DNA of 5,661 bases from Alphaproteobacteria bacterium (GTDB taxonomy: Bacteria; Pseudomonadota; Alphaproteobacteria; Micropepsales; Micropepsaceae), in assembly GCA_015654715.1 (NCBI GenBank), contig JAATGK010000118.1, positions 1 through 5,661 on the forward strand, given 5' to 3'. Both the position numbers and the translations under genes were made by a program. Shown here one piece after another: positions 1 through 5,600 of this stretch (its first letter is position 1; each line of letters opens with the position of its first letter). A model generated the notes under the pieces. It worked only from the letters and a program-made list of their open reading frames with translations. It was not told the origin of the DNA and searched no databases.

Positions 1-363
1 GCCCATCGTGAATACGTCGCGTAGTATCCCGCCGACGCCGGTCGCCGCACCCTGGTAGGGCTCGATGTACGAGGGATGGTTGTGCGATTCCATCTTGAAA
101 ATAGCCGCCTGGCCGTCGCCGATATCGATGACGCCCGCGTTCTCGCCCGGCCCGCAGATGACGTGCGGTGCTTTGGTAGGCAGCGTGCCCAGCCATTTGC
201 GCGTGGTCTTGTACGAGCAATGCTCGCTCCACATCACCGAGAAAATGCCGAGTTCGACGTAGCTCGGTTCGCGGCCGAGCAGGCTCTTGATCTTCGCGTA
301 TTCTTCGTCGTTCAGGCCATGCTCTTTGACGACTTCGGGAGTGACTGCGGTGGGGGCGTTCAT
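1..363 (-). CDS. purL: Phosphoribosylformylglycinamidine synthase subunit PurL, N-terminal part (runs off window)
   Basis: This is the large subunit of FGAM synthase. It uses ATP and ammonia, delivered by PurQ, to convert FGAR to FGAM in the cytoplasm. The first 121 residues are present and the rest lies beyond position 1. Visible family motifs are [16 protein letters not shown] (residues 37-52, including the conserved EHCSYK), CGPGENAG (70-77), KMESHNHPS (90-98) and GAATGVGGI (105-113). The N-terminus lacks the long PurS-like domain of the large single-chain enzyme, so this is the small PurL that needs separate PurS and PurQ, both encoded upstream. The ATG at 363-361 is well supported: an in-frame TAA sits two codons upstream and the family alignment begins there. 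Its Shine-Dalgarno is poor (TTGAGCCTTAAAAA before the ATG). The gene is last of the visible operon and follows purQ after 42 bp. Confidence 0.97.
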   Translation of the reverse strand, partial: MNAPTAVTPEVVKEHGLNDEEYAKIKSLLGREPSYVELGIFSVMWSEHCSYKTTRKWLGTLPTKAPHVICGPGENAGVIDIGDGQAAIFKMESHNHPSYIEPYQGAATGVGGILRDVFTMG

Positions 364-373
364 TTTTTAAGGC

Positions 374-406
374 TCAAGCAAGAGGGGCGCGAGAAACGTC
401 TCGCAT
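374..406 (-). other. Possible ten-codon leader ORF overlapping the purQ stop
   Basis: The purQ stop TGA (408-406) overlaps an ATG (406-404) as TGATG. That ATG opens a ten-codon frame ([10 protein letters not shown]) ending in TGA eleven bases before purL. Re-initiation here could carry ribosomes towards purL, whose own ribosome binding site is weak. A frame this short can easily arise by chance, so this is only a candidate. Confidence 0.15.
389..404 (-). other. Short perfect hairpin in the purQ-purL gap
   Basis: GCGAGA and TCTCGC are perfect complements separated by four bases. On the minus-strand transcript this gives a six-pair stem directly after the purQ stop and 25 bases before the purL ATG. 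No T-run follows, so it is not a standard terminator. It could mark an RNA processing or stability site or tune purL translation, but it may be incidental. Confidence 0.35.
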
Positions 407-1074
407 CAACCAAGGGCTTCCAAAAGTCCTTCGAACACGGCGCGGCCGTCGGTGCCGCCAAGCAGCGGATCGCAGACGCGTTCGGGGTGTGGCATCAGCC
501 CGAGGACATTGCGCTTTTCGTTGAGGATGCCGGCGATGTCGCGGGCCGAGCCGTTGGGGTTCTCGCCCGCGGCGTATTTGAACACCACGCGGCCGTCGCC
601 TTCGAGCCGGTCGAGGGTTTCAGCATCGGCGACGTAATTGCCTTCGCCGTGCGCCACCGGAAATTCGACGTGAGCGCCGGCCGCATATTTGCGGGTGAAG
701 ACGCTTTCGGTTTCCACCACCGTCAGACCGACCGGCCGGCAGACGAATTTGAGCTGAGCGTTCTTCATCAACACGCCCGGCAGCATGTGGGTTTCGGTGA
801 GGACCTGGAAACCGTTGCAGATGCCGAGCACATGCACGCCCTTTTCGGATTTCTCCTTGACGGCGCGCATGATGTTGGATTGGCCGGCCATGGCGCCGCA
901 GCGCAGGTAATCGCCATAGGAAAAGCCGCCCGGCAGCACGATGAGGTCGACATCGGGCACGTCCGAATCGGCATGCCAAACCATAATGGGCTTATGGCCG
1001 GTGATCTGTTCCAAAGCGACGGCGGCATCGCGGTCGCAATTGGAAGCGGGAAAGACGACGACGGCGGATTTCAT
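406..1074 (-). CDS. purQ: Phosphoribosylformylglycinamidine synthase subunit PurQ (glutaminase)
   Basis: PurQ is the class I glutamine amidotransferase subunit of FGAM synthase. It hydrolyses glutamine and passes ammonia to PurL. The protein has 222 residues, close to the usual length of about 220-230. Motifs in order are FPASNCDRD (8-16), [14 protein letters not shown] (47-60), the nucleophile elbow GICNGFQ with catalytic Cys86, and LMPHPER with His196 and Glu198 completing the triad. The frame stays open upstream to 1188, but family proteins begin at [16 protein letters not shown], so the ATG at 1074-1072 is chosen. That ATG overlaps the TGA of the upstream DUF2059 gene as ATGA, which suggests translational coupling. 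AAGGACA just upstream, inside the lysine/aspartate codons of the DUF2059 tail, can serve as ribosome binding site. Confidence 0.98.
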   Translation of the reverse strand: MKSAVVVFPASNCDRDAAVALEQITGHKPIMVWHADSDVPDVDLIVLPGGFSYGDYLRCGAMAGQSNIMRAVKEKSEKGVHVLGICNGFQVLTETHMLPGVLMKNAQLKFVCRPVGLTVVETESVFTRKYAAGAHVEFPVAHGEGNYVADAETLDRLEGDGRVVFKYAAGENPNGSARDIAGILNEKRNVLGLMPHPERVCDPLLGGTDGRAVFEGLLEALG

Positions 1075-1595
1075 TTGTCCTTCTTGTCCTTGTCCTGGCT
1101 GGCGTTCTCGCCCGCGATCTTCGTCGCAATGTATTGCTGGAATCGCGCGATGAAGCGCCTGGTGAAGGTGACGTTGAGCTGCATGCACTCCGTCGACACG
1201 GCGGGAAGTTCGGCCGCGAAGTGCTGGCCGGCGTCGGATTTGTAGAACGCGACCAGGGCCTTCAGATCACTTTCCGTGAAGTGGCGGGCATAGATTTTGA
1301 TGGTGCCGTCGATCATCTCGGGACGGGCGGCGGTGAATTCTTCGGTCGCGATCTTCTTGAGGTCGGCGACCACGGTATCGTCCACGCCGGGCATCGATTG
1401 GCGCAGTTGGGTGATCACCGCGTCGAGATTCTTGCCATAGTCGTCGTAGACCTTGCTTGCCCCGCTCAGATCCAAAACCTCTCTGGCGAGCGCGAGGCGC
1501 TCCGGCGCGATGGCGTCGTCGGCGCGGGCGGCCCCGAACGCCAAGGGCCCAAACGCCAAGAGAACGGCCAAGCCCGTGGCTGCCACTATCCGCAT
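1071..1595 (-). CDS. DUF2059-family exported protein inside the purine operon
   Basis: This is a predicted secreted protein of unknown biochemical role. From the chosen start it has 174 residues: a hydrophobic signal peptide (1-25, with ARA before DDAIAP) and a helical domain matching the DUF2059 pattern. The hallmark is [20 protein letters not shown] (102-121) followed by AGQHF. The C-terminus is charged (SQDKDKKDK). Two ATGs are possible, at 1601 and 1595. AAGGGG lies only one base before the first but seven bases before the second, so 1595 is preferred. The gene starts 19 bp after purS and its stop overlaps the purQ start (ATGA), so it is an integral operon member although its product should leave the cytoplasm. 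No function in purine synthesis can be read from the sequence. The family assignment rests on recalled motifs. Confidence 0.88.
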   Translation of the reverse strand: MRIVAATGLAVLLAFGPLAFGAARADDAIAPERLALAREVLDLSGASKVYDDYGKNLDAVITQLRQSMPGVDDTVVADLKKIATEEFTAARPEMIDGTIKIYARHFTESDLKALVAFYKSDAGQHFAAELPAVSTECMQLNVTFTRRFIARFQQYIATKIAGENASQDKDKKDK

Positions 1596-1614
1596 GACCA
1601 TACCCCTTAAGGTT

Positions 1615-1857
1615 TTAGACCTTGAGCTCGATGTCGAATTTCTCGATCACCGTATTGGCGAGCAGCTTTTCGCACATCTCTTTGATCTCGACGCGGGCCT
1701 TGGCCTCGTCGGTCTCGGCAAGCTCGATCTCGATCAGTTTGCCCTGGCGCACGTCGCCGACGGAGGCAAAACCGAGATTGTTGAGCGCATGCCCGATCGC
1801 CTTGCCTTGCGGATCGAGAACGCCGTTTTTCAAAGTGACGAAGACGCGCGCTTTCAT
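1615..1857 (-). CDS. purS: Phosphoribosylformylglycinamidine synthase subunit PurS
   Basis: PurS is the small structural subunit that bridges PurL and PurQ in the three-part FGAM synthase. At 80 residues it has the normal size. The opening MKARVFVTLKNGVLDPQGKA is the classic PurS N-terminus, followed by the expected NNLGF, VGDVRQGKLIEIEL (33-46) and a C-terminal strand ending in KFDIELKV. The ATG at 1857-1855 has GGGAGA six to seven bases upstream (in TTAGGGAGAACTC), a good ribosome binding site. It lies downstream of purC with a 119-bp gap and is followed by the DUF2059 gene instead of directly by purQ. Confidence 0.97.
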   Translation of the reverse strand: MKARVFVTLKNGVLDPQGKAIGHALNNLGFASVGDVRQGKLIEIELAETDEAKARVEIKEMCEKLLANTVIEKFDIELKV

Positions 1858-1866
1858 GAGTTCTCC

Positions 1867-1977
1867 CTAACCATTTCGCCGCGCCAAAGGGCGCAATACC
1901 CCCGTCGAATGCAGCGGCTTCGCGAATTTGTTCGGCCTCGACCCGGAAGGGAGGCAATTTACGGCGGCTGGGGGCAT
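1867..1977 (-). other. Possible 36-codon ORF filling the purC-purS gap
   Basis: The purC stop TGA (1979-1977) overlaps an ATG as TGATG. This opens a 36-residue frame (starting [12 protein letters not shown]) that ends in TAG at 1867, just before the purS ribosome binding site. About 69 percent of its codons end in G or C. It has no recognisable domain and no separate Shine-Dalgarno, so translation would depend on coupling to purC. It may be a real small protein, a device to keep ribosomes on the transcript, or chance. Confidence 0.2.
1881..1894 (-). other. Short GC-rich hairpin upstream of purS
   Basis: GCGCC (1881-1885) pairs with GGCGC (1890-1894) across a four-base loop, 24 bases before the purS ATG on the minus transcript. 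The stem is only five pairs and no T-run follows. A minor structural feature at most. Confidence 0.2.
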
Positions 1978-2741
1978 CACCGCACCAGCATCGGTCCTTT
2001 GGCTTCTCCTTGCCCTGATTCGGGTAGGATTCCCAGGCGACGTGCGACCTCAGAGTAGGCTTCCATCAGTCCGCCCATGTCGCGCCGGAAGCGATCCATG
2101 TCGAGTTTTTCGCCGGTATTGACGTCCCACAAGCGGCAGCAATCGGGGCTGATTTCGTCGGCGAGAACGATGCGCATGTAGTCGTTCTCCCATAGCCGGC
2201 CGAATTCGACCTTGAAATCCACCAGCTTGATCCCGGCGCCGAGGAACAGGCCCGAGAGGAAGTCATTGATGCGAATGGTGAGATTGACGACGTCGTCGAG
2301 ATCCTGGGGGCTGGCCCAGCCAAACGCGGTGATGTGCTCTTCCGACACCCAGGGGTCATGCAGCGCATCGTTCTTGTAATAATATTCGATGATCGAGCGC
2401 GGCAGCGGCGTGCCTTCTTCGATGCCGAGGCGCTTTGAGAGCGAGCCTGCGGCCACATTGCGCACCTTCACTTCGAGGGGAATGATTTCGACTTCTTTGA
2501 CGAGCTGCTCGCGCATGTTGAGGCGGCGGACGAAATGCGTCGGCACCCCGATCAGGTTGAGCTGGGTCATCAGATATTCGCTGATGCGGTTGTTGAGGAC
2601 GCCTTTGCCCTCGATCACCGCCTTCTTGGTCTGGTCGAGCGCCGAGGTGTCGTCCTTAAAATACTGGACGATGGTGCCGGGCTCGGGACCCTCGTAGAGG
2701 ATCTTGGCCTTGCCTTCGTAGATCATGCGCCGGCGTTTCAT
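1977..2741 (-). CDS. purC: SAICAR synthase PurC (phosphoribosylaminoimidazole-succinocarboxamide synthase)
   Basis: PurC joins aspartate to CAIR using ATP to make SAICAR, in the cytoplasm. The protein has 254 residues, typical of the bacterial enzyme with a short C-terminal extension ([17 protein letters not shown]). Visible motifs are [12 protein letters not shown] (7-18), [11 protein letters not shown] (44-54), SAICAR synthetase signature 1 around [15 protein letters not shown] (86-100), LVDFKVEFG (173-181) and LADEISPD (193-200). The frame is open upstream to 2918, but the family N-terminus [13 protein letters not shown] fixes the ATG at 2741-2739, and AAGGTGG lies eight bases before it. 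It is first in the purine operon. The operon is not in pathway order, since SAICAR synthesis comes after FGAM synthesis. Divergent from the ATPase zeta gene. Confidence 0.98.
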   Translation of the reverse strand: MKRRRMIYEGKAKILYEGPEPGTIVQYFKDDTSALDQTKKAVIEGKGVLNNRISEYLMTQLNLIGVPTHFVRRLNMREQLVKEVEIIPLEVKVRNVAAGSLSKRLGIEEGTPLPRSIIEYYYKNDALHDPWVSEEHITAFGWASPQDLDDVVNLTIRINDFLSGLFLGAGIKLVDFKVEFGRLWENDYMRIVLADEISPDCCRLWDVNTGEKLDMDRFRRDMGGLMEAYSEVARRLGILPESGQGEAKGPMLVR

Positions 2742-2749
2742 CAGACTAT

Positions 2750-2769
2750 CCACCTTGGCCACCTTGGCC
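2750..2769 (-). repeat. Two 9-bp tandem units carrying duplicated AAGGTGG before purC
   Basis: A perfect period-9 tract covers 20 bases (CACCTTGGC twice on the plus strand plus a matching base on each side). On the purC-sense strand it reads GGCCAAGG-TGGCCAAGGTGG, so AAGGTGG occurs twice. The copy nearer the gene (2756-2750) is the purC ribosome binding site, eight bases from the ATG. The second copy may be a standby site or simple slippage duplication. Confidence 0.5.
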
Positions 2770-2831
2770 TGCCTGGCGCGCTCCAGGATTCGCAGAACGC
2801 GAAGCGGGGCCTGACACGACCCCGCCGCCCC

Positions 2832-2860
2832 AAAATAGGCATCGCGCGGCCCGGGGGCAA
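2832..2860 (-). promoter_or_regulatory. Predicted purC operon promoter (TTGCCC-N17-TATTTT)
   Basis: On the minus strand TTGCCC (2860-2855) and TATTTT (2837-2832) are separated by exactly 17 bases. Each matches four of six positions of the sigma-70-type consensus. Transcription would start near 2825, giving an untranslated leader of about 84 bases. A small inverted repeat, GGGCA-acg-TGCCC (2855-2867), overlaps the -35 element and could be a protein site. No purine riboswitch-like structure was recognised in the leader. Confidence 0.45.
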
Positions 2861-2965
2861 CGTGCCCGGACGCCGGAAGCCATCGCGCCCGGGGCGGAGC
2901 CGCGCTAAACTGGCGCATCTGGTCCGAGGTCTGGCGACCATCTTGAGCAATTTCAAGGACTTGCC

Positions 2966-3283
2966 ATGGATGACGCGTTCGAGGAGCGGCGCAAAAAGAA
3001 TGAGGACAAATGGGCGCTGGAGGAGGCGCTCAAGTTCAAGGCCTTGGCCCGGCGGAACAAATTGCTCGGATTGTGGGCCGCCGCCGAAATGGGCCTGACG
3101 CCGGAAGAGGCGGGCGCCTACGCCAAAACAGTCGTTGCCGCCGACCTGCGCCCCGGCGGCGTTCTGGCCAAAGTGACCGCCGATATCGCCGTGAGCGGCC
3201 TCTCTCATGGCGAGGATGCTATCCGCCGCAAAATGGAAGACCTCCTCCGCCTCGCTGAGGAACAGGTGAAGGCGGGAATTTGA
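2966..3283 (+). CDS. DUF1476 protein, zeta-type F1Fo-ATPase inhibitor
   Basis: This 105-residue protein matches the DUF1476 family. In Paracoccus denitrificans and related alphaproteobacteria this is the zeta subunit, which blocks ATP hydrolysis by F1Fo-ATP synthase. Hallmarks are the charged N-terminal segment [16 protein letters not shown] (inhibitory region in the family), [19 protein letters not shown] (21-39), [11 protein letters not shown] (51-61) and the C-terminal helix with [10 protein letters not shown] (85-94). The length is typical. There is no signal peptide or membrane segment, so it acts in the cytoplasm on F1. AAGGA lies seven bases before the ATG. It is transcribed away from purC across a 224-bp gap and converges on the next gene. 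I see no clear promoter hexamers of its own. The family call is strong; inhibition in this organism is inferred from family knowledge. Confidence 0.93.
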   Translation: MDDAFEERRKKNEDKWALEEALKFKALARRNKLLGLWAAAEMGLTPEEAGAYAKTVVAADLRPGGVLAKVTADIAVSGLSHGEDAIRRKMEDLLRLAEEQVKAGI

Positions 3284-3315
3284 TTTTTCTGCCCCCGCAT
3301 TCCGGCCCCAAACCT

Positions 3316-3879
3316 CTAGGGCTTCGGTAGCGCAATGAGTTTGCTGTCGGTCGTACGCCCCGCACCAGACGGAATGTCACCACAATCGGAGGACATCCAG
3401 TTTGTCTCGTAGCGCGTGATGAGCGGAAGCGATGTGCCGGGGAAGGAAATGCTGAGCGTGACTTTACGATGTTCCGGCGTGTCGGCTTCGACGCTGAGGT
3501 TTACGACATCTACCCTTTGATTGACGGCACAGCGGGCCTCCGCCGAGTATCCGTTTTTTGTCGCCACGACCTTGGCGTAAGTGCATTTGGATCCGATGAT
3601 GTCGGTCGGCTCGAATGGCTTCGCTTCGCCTGCTTCGTGGCAGAACCGGAACACCGGCACGGACTGCGCCAAAGTCTCATCCGCGAGGCGTTCCAGGTCT
3701 TTTTCCGATAGGTCCGCGGCGCCGTGCCCGCGAAAGACCGATCCGTTGGTGGCGGCGGAGAGTTCATACAGACCCGGCTTGCCGCTTGGGAGGGTCGGCA
3801 GTTTGCTATCGGCGGCGGCCGCCGCCATCGCCAGAACCGCTCCGGCCCCAACCCACATGCTCCATCGTGCTGCTCTCAT
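3316..3879 (-). CDS. Secreted DUF3617-like protein of unknown function
   Basis: A 187-residue protein with an N-terminal signal peptide (hydrophobic stretch about 8-23, likely cut within AAAAAD). The mature part has the pattern of DUF3617-type envelope proteins: KPGLYEL (34-40) near the start, then four cysteines (80, 99, 117, 166) that could form two disulfides in the periplasm, and a late W-x-x-x-x-C-G (161-167). It has no catalytic motif I recognise. The ATG at 3879 is preferred because AGGGGG lies eight bases upstream; a second ATG at 3858 has a poorer site. It lies downstream of marR on the same strand with a 95-bp gap and converges with the zeta gene 32 bp away. The family assignment is from the recalled pattern and is less certain than the secretion call. 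Confidence 0.78.
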   Translation of the reverse strand: MRAARWSMWVGAGAVLAMAAAAADSKLPTLPSGKPGLYELSAATNGSVFRGHGAADLSEKDLERLADETLAQSVPVFRFCHEAGEAKPFEPTDIIGSKCTYAKVVATKNGYSAEARCAVNQRVDVVNLSVEADTPEHRKVTLSISFPGTSLPLITRYETNWMSSDCGDIPSGAGRTTDSKLIALPKP

Positions 3880-3921
3880 GTCCTTCGCCCCCTACCGGCC
3901 ATCCGAGATGTTACCACCTGA

Positions 3922-3936
3922 GCGGTTGGAAACCGC
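3922..3936 (-). other. Inverted repeat between marR and the DUF3617-like gene
   Basis: GCGGTT and AACCGC are perfect six-base arms around a three-base centre, in the 95-bp gap after marR. A second, weaker palindrome (ATCAT-tcg-ATGAT, 3952-3964) lies between it and the marR stop. Neither is followed by a T-run on the minus strand, so an intrinsic terminator is not supported. Either could be an operator for the downstream gene or a structured spacer. Confidence 0.3.
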
Positions 3937-3974
3937 GTGCTCCCGCGTCTCATCATTCGATGATCGTTACCGCC

Positions 3975-4454
3975 TTAACGGCTTTGACCGCCGGGCGTGG
4001 CAGGTGACGAATCTTGGTGTTCCCCGCCCAAGGCGTCGCTGAGGGCATGGACCTGCTGGTTTAGGGCGGTGAACTCTTCCAGCGTCAAGCCCGAACGCTT
4101 CAGCAAGGTTTCGCCCAAACAACTCGAGCGGACGAGCAGCGCGCGGCCGGCGTCGGTCAGCCAGACATGAACTTGGCGTTCGTCGCTTTTGCTGCGCCGG
4201 CGTTCGACCAGGCCCGCCTGTTCCAGACGCTTCACCGGCGGCGTCACCGTGCTCGATTCAAGCCCCAGCCGGTCGGCGACCGCGCCGATCGTCACGCCGT
4301 CCGCCTCCCCCAGGACACTCAACACGAGGTATTGCGGATAGGTGATGCCCATGGCGTCCAGCATCGGCTTGTAAGTGCGGTTGATGGCGATGTTGGCCGT
4401 GTAGAGCGCAAAGCAGAGCTGGTTACGCAACGGGACGTTTGTGGGGCTGAACAT
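3975..4454 (-). CDS. OhrR-like MarR-family redox-sensing repressor
   Basis: A MarR-family winged-helix regulator of 159 residues from the chosen start. The segment NQLCFALY (11-18) with Cys14 matches the peroxide-sensing cysteine of OhrR. Tyr18, Tyr28 and Tyr39 fall at the spacing of the tyrosines around Cys15 in Bacillus subtilis OhrR (Tyr19, Tyr29, Tyr40). YPQYLVLSVLGE (39-50), the recognition helix region LESSTVTPPVKRLEQAGLV (65-83) and the wing with SDERQVHVWLTDAG (90-103) complete the family pattern. A second cysteine, Cys112, is present. Possible starts are GTG at 4475, ATG at 4460 and ATG at 4454. Only the last has a well-spaced ribosome site (GAAGG, seven bases). It is divergent from an alpha/beta hydrolase and separated from it by two paired operators, so it probably represses both that gene and itself. 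The classic target ohr is not in the window. Confidence 0.93.
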   Translation of the reverse strand: MFSPTNVPLRNQLCFALYTANIAINRTYKPMLDAMGITYPQYLVLSVLGEADGVTIGAVADRLGLESSTVTPPVKRLEQAGLVERRRSKSDERQVHVWLTDAGRALLVRSSCLGETLLKRSGLTLEEFTALNQQVHALSDALGGEHQDSSPATPGGQSR

Positions 4455-4505
4455 AGGCATACCTTCGGGGTGCACTCGGACTCATTCTCTTTAGCACGAA
4501 ATACT

Positions 4506-4527
4506 TTATCGCGATAACAATTATCGT
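4506..4527. promoter_or_regulatory. Operator 1, probable MarR/OhrR-like binding site
   Basis: The core is a perfect 12-bp palindrome TTATCGCGATAA (4506-4517). It is followed after CAA by TTATCGT (4521-4527), so CGATAA-caa-TTATCG is a second, overlapping inverted repeat. The site therefore has three half-sites of the type TTATCGC, in alternating orientation. It covers the predicted marR -10 and start point and touches the -35 of the hydrolase promoter, as expected for repression of both. Binding by the adjacent repressor is inferred. Confidence 0.72.
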
Positions 4528-4549
4528 TGACATGAAACTGAAAGGGCAA
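4520..4549 (-). promoter_or_regulatory. Predicted marR promoter (TTGCCC-N18-GATAAT)
   Basis: On the minus strand TTGCCC (4549-4544) is separated by 18 bases from GATAAT (4525-4520), which matches five of six -10 positions. The start point would be near 4513, inside operator 1, with a leader of about 59 bases to the preferred ATG. This placement fits autorepression. Confidence 0.5.
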
Positions 4550-4555
4550 TAAATA
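4527..4555 (+). promoter_or_regulatory. Predicted hydrolase promoter (TTGACA-N17-TAAATA)
   Basis: A perfect -35 hexamer TTGACA (4527-4532) is followed after 17 bases by TAAATA (4550-4555), a weak -10 that keeps the first T and A. The start point would be near 4562, inside operator 2, giving a leader of about 43 bases. The promoter core lies between the two operators and shares sequence with the oppositely directed marR promoter. Confidence 0.5.
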
Positions 4556-4558
4556 AAC

Positions 4559-4580
4559 ATATCGCGATAAACATTATCGC
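4559..4580. promoter_or_regulatory. Operator 2, second copy of the composite palindrome
   Basis: TATCGCGATA (4560-4569) is a perfect palindrome. It overlaps a perfect inverted repeat with seven-base arms, GCGATAA-aca-TTATCGC (4564-4580). Aligned to operator 1 over 21 bases, 18 positions are identical, including all the half-site cores except the last base. Equivalent positions are exactly 53 bp apart. It covers the predicted start point of the hydrolase transcript and lies just before its ribosome binding site. Confidence 0.72.
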
Positions 4581-4604
4581 AAAACATGCACCAAGGAGAC
4601 CGAT

Positions 4605-5555
4605 ATGAACCCATCCACCAACGAAGCCTCTCGCCGCGGCGTGATGATCGCCAGCCTCGGCCTCGCCGCGGCGTCGGCCGTACCCGCCGCTCAAGCGGCA
4701 GCGCCCAAATCGACGAAAGCCAAGAGCCCCAGCGGCACCATCACCACCAAAGACGGCACCCAGATTTTCTATAAGGACTGGGGCAGCGGTCAACCGATCG
4801 TCTTCCATCATGGCTGGCCGCTCAGCGCCGACGATTGGGATGCGCAGATGCTGTTCTTCCTGGCGCATGGCTACCGGGTGATCGCGCATGACCGGCGCGG
4901 TCATGGCCGCTCGTCACAGACCTCCGGCGGCAACGACATGGATACTTATGCCGCCGATGTGGCCGCACTCGCCCAGGCCCTCGATCTCCGCAATGCCGTT
5001 CATATCGGCCATTCGACCGGCGGCGGCGAAGTCGCCCGTTACGTCGCTCGCTATGGCAAGGACCGGGTCGCCAAAGCGGTGCTGATCGGCGCGGTGCCGC
5101 CGATCATGGTCAAGACCCCGGCCAATCCCGGTGGTCTGCCGATTGAGGTTTTCGATGGCTTTCGCGTCGCGCTCGCCGCCAACCGGGCGCAGTTTTTCCG
5201 CGACGTTCCGGCCGGTCCCTTTTACGGCTTCAACCGGCCCGGCGCGAAGGTGTCGGAAGGCATCATCGACAACTGGTGGCGTCAGGGCATGATGGGCAGC
5301 GCCAAGGCGCATTACGATTGCATCAAGGCCTTTTCGGAAACCGACTTCACCGAAGACCTCAAGGCGATCGCGCAGCCGACGTTGGTAATGAATGGCGAGG
5401 ACGACCAGATCGTGCCGATCGCCGATTCTGGATTGCTGTCGGCGAAGATCCTGCCGAACGCGACGCTCAAAACCTATCCCGGCTTTCCCCATGGCATGGC
5501 CACGACCCATGCCGACATCATCAACGCCGACCTGCTCGCCTTCATCAAGGCCTGA
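4605..5555 (+). CDS. Tat-exported alpha/beta hydrolase of the cofactor-free haloperoxidase/perhydrolase family
   Basis: A 316-residue serine hydrolase resembling non-heme chloroperoxidases and Pseudomonas fluorescens aryl esterase. The N-terminus carries a twin-arginine signal ([12 protein letters not shown], 9-20) with a probable cut after AQA or AAA near 31-33, so the mature enzyme should fold before export to the periplasm. Domain landmarks are [15 protein letters not shown] (50-64), oxyanion-loop [11 protein letters not shown] (68-78), DRRGHGRS (96-103), nucleophile elbow GHSTGGG with Ser137, GEDDQIVP with probable Asp267, and FPHGM with His296. Pro72 follows the loop tryptophan. In the aryl esterase family, proline here (the L29P change) is linked to perhydrolase activity, that is, making or splitting peracids. 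AAGGAG lies six bases before the ATG. It is divergent from the OhrR-like repressor and probably controlled by it. The true substrate cannot be read from sequence; esterase or lactonase action is possible. Confidence 0.94.
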   Translation: MNPSTNEASRRGVMIASLGLAAASAVPAAQAAAPKSTKAKSPSGTITTKDGTQIFYKDWGSGQPIVFHHGWPLSADDWDAQMLFFLAHGYRVIAHDRRGHGRSSQTSGGNDMDTYAADVAALAQALDLRNAVHIGHSTGGGEVARYVARYGKDRVAKAVLIGAVPPIMVKTPANPGGLPIEVFDGFRVALAANRAQFFRDVPAGPFYGFNRPGAKVSEGIIDNWWRQGMMGSAKAHYDCIKAFSETDFTEDLKAIAQPTLVMNGEDDQIVPIADSGLLSAKILPNATLKTYPGFPHGMATTHADIINADLLAFIKA

Positions 5556-5572
5556 GGCGTTCGAAGCGATCG

Positions 5573-5600
5573 CCGGCTTCCTCACTTGCGAGGAAGCCGG
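5573..5600 (+). terminator. Strong hairpin after the hydrolase gene, without a T-run
   Basis: CCGGCTTCCTC (5573-5583) and GAGGAAGCCGG (5590-5600) are perfect 11-base arms around a six-base loop, 17 bases after the hydrolase stop. The following bases are GTTCGGC, so the T-tract of a standard intrinsic terminator is missing. It may be a partial terminator, a barrier that protects the upstream mRNA end, or an attenuator before the next gene. The hairpin itself is certain; its role is inferred. Confidence 0.55.

Noticed and set aside
1075..1188. N-terminal extension of PurQ by 38 residues
   Set aside because: It overlaps the coding end of the DUF2059 gene and PurQ proteins begin at the [12 protein letters not shown] segment.
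76..1245. Long 389-codon open frame on the plus strand opposite purL, purQ and the DUF2059 gene
   Set aside because: It is entirely antisense to three well-recognised genes, has no recognisable domain, and long antisense frames are common in GC-rich DNA.
1607..1957. 116-codon minus-strand frame covering the purC-purS gap and purS
   Set aside because: It starts from a TTG, becomes arginine-rich once it enters purS in another frame, and purS itself is unmistakable.
2742..2918. N-terminal extension of PurC to an upstream start
   Set aside because: The added 59 residues do not resemble PurC, the family starts at [13 protein letters not shown], and the extension would cover the likely promoter and ribosome site.
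3272..3298. Possible bidirectional terminator between the zeta and DUF3617-like genes
   Set aside because: GCGGG and CCCGC can pair, but the loop would be 17 bases and the T-run lies inside the loop, not after the stem.
5566..5573. GCGATCGC octamer palindrome after the hydrolase stop
   Set aside because: A single copy of an 8-bp palindrome in GC-rich DNA is expected by chance, and it lacks the TTATCG half-site context of the two operators.
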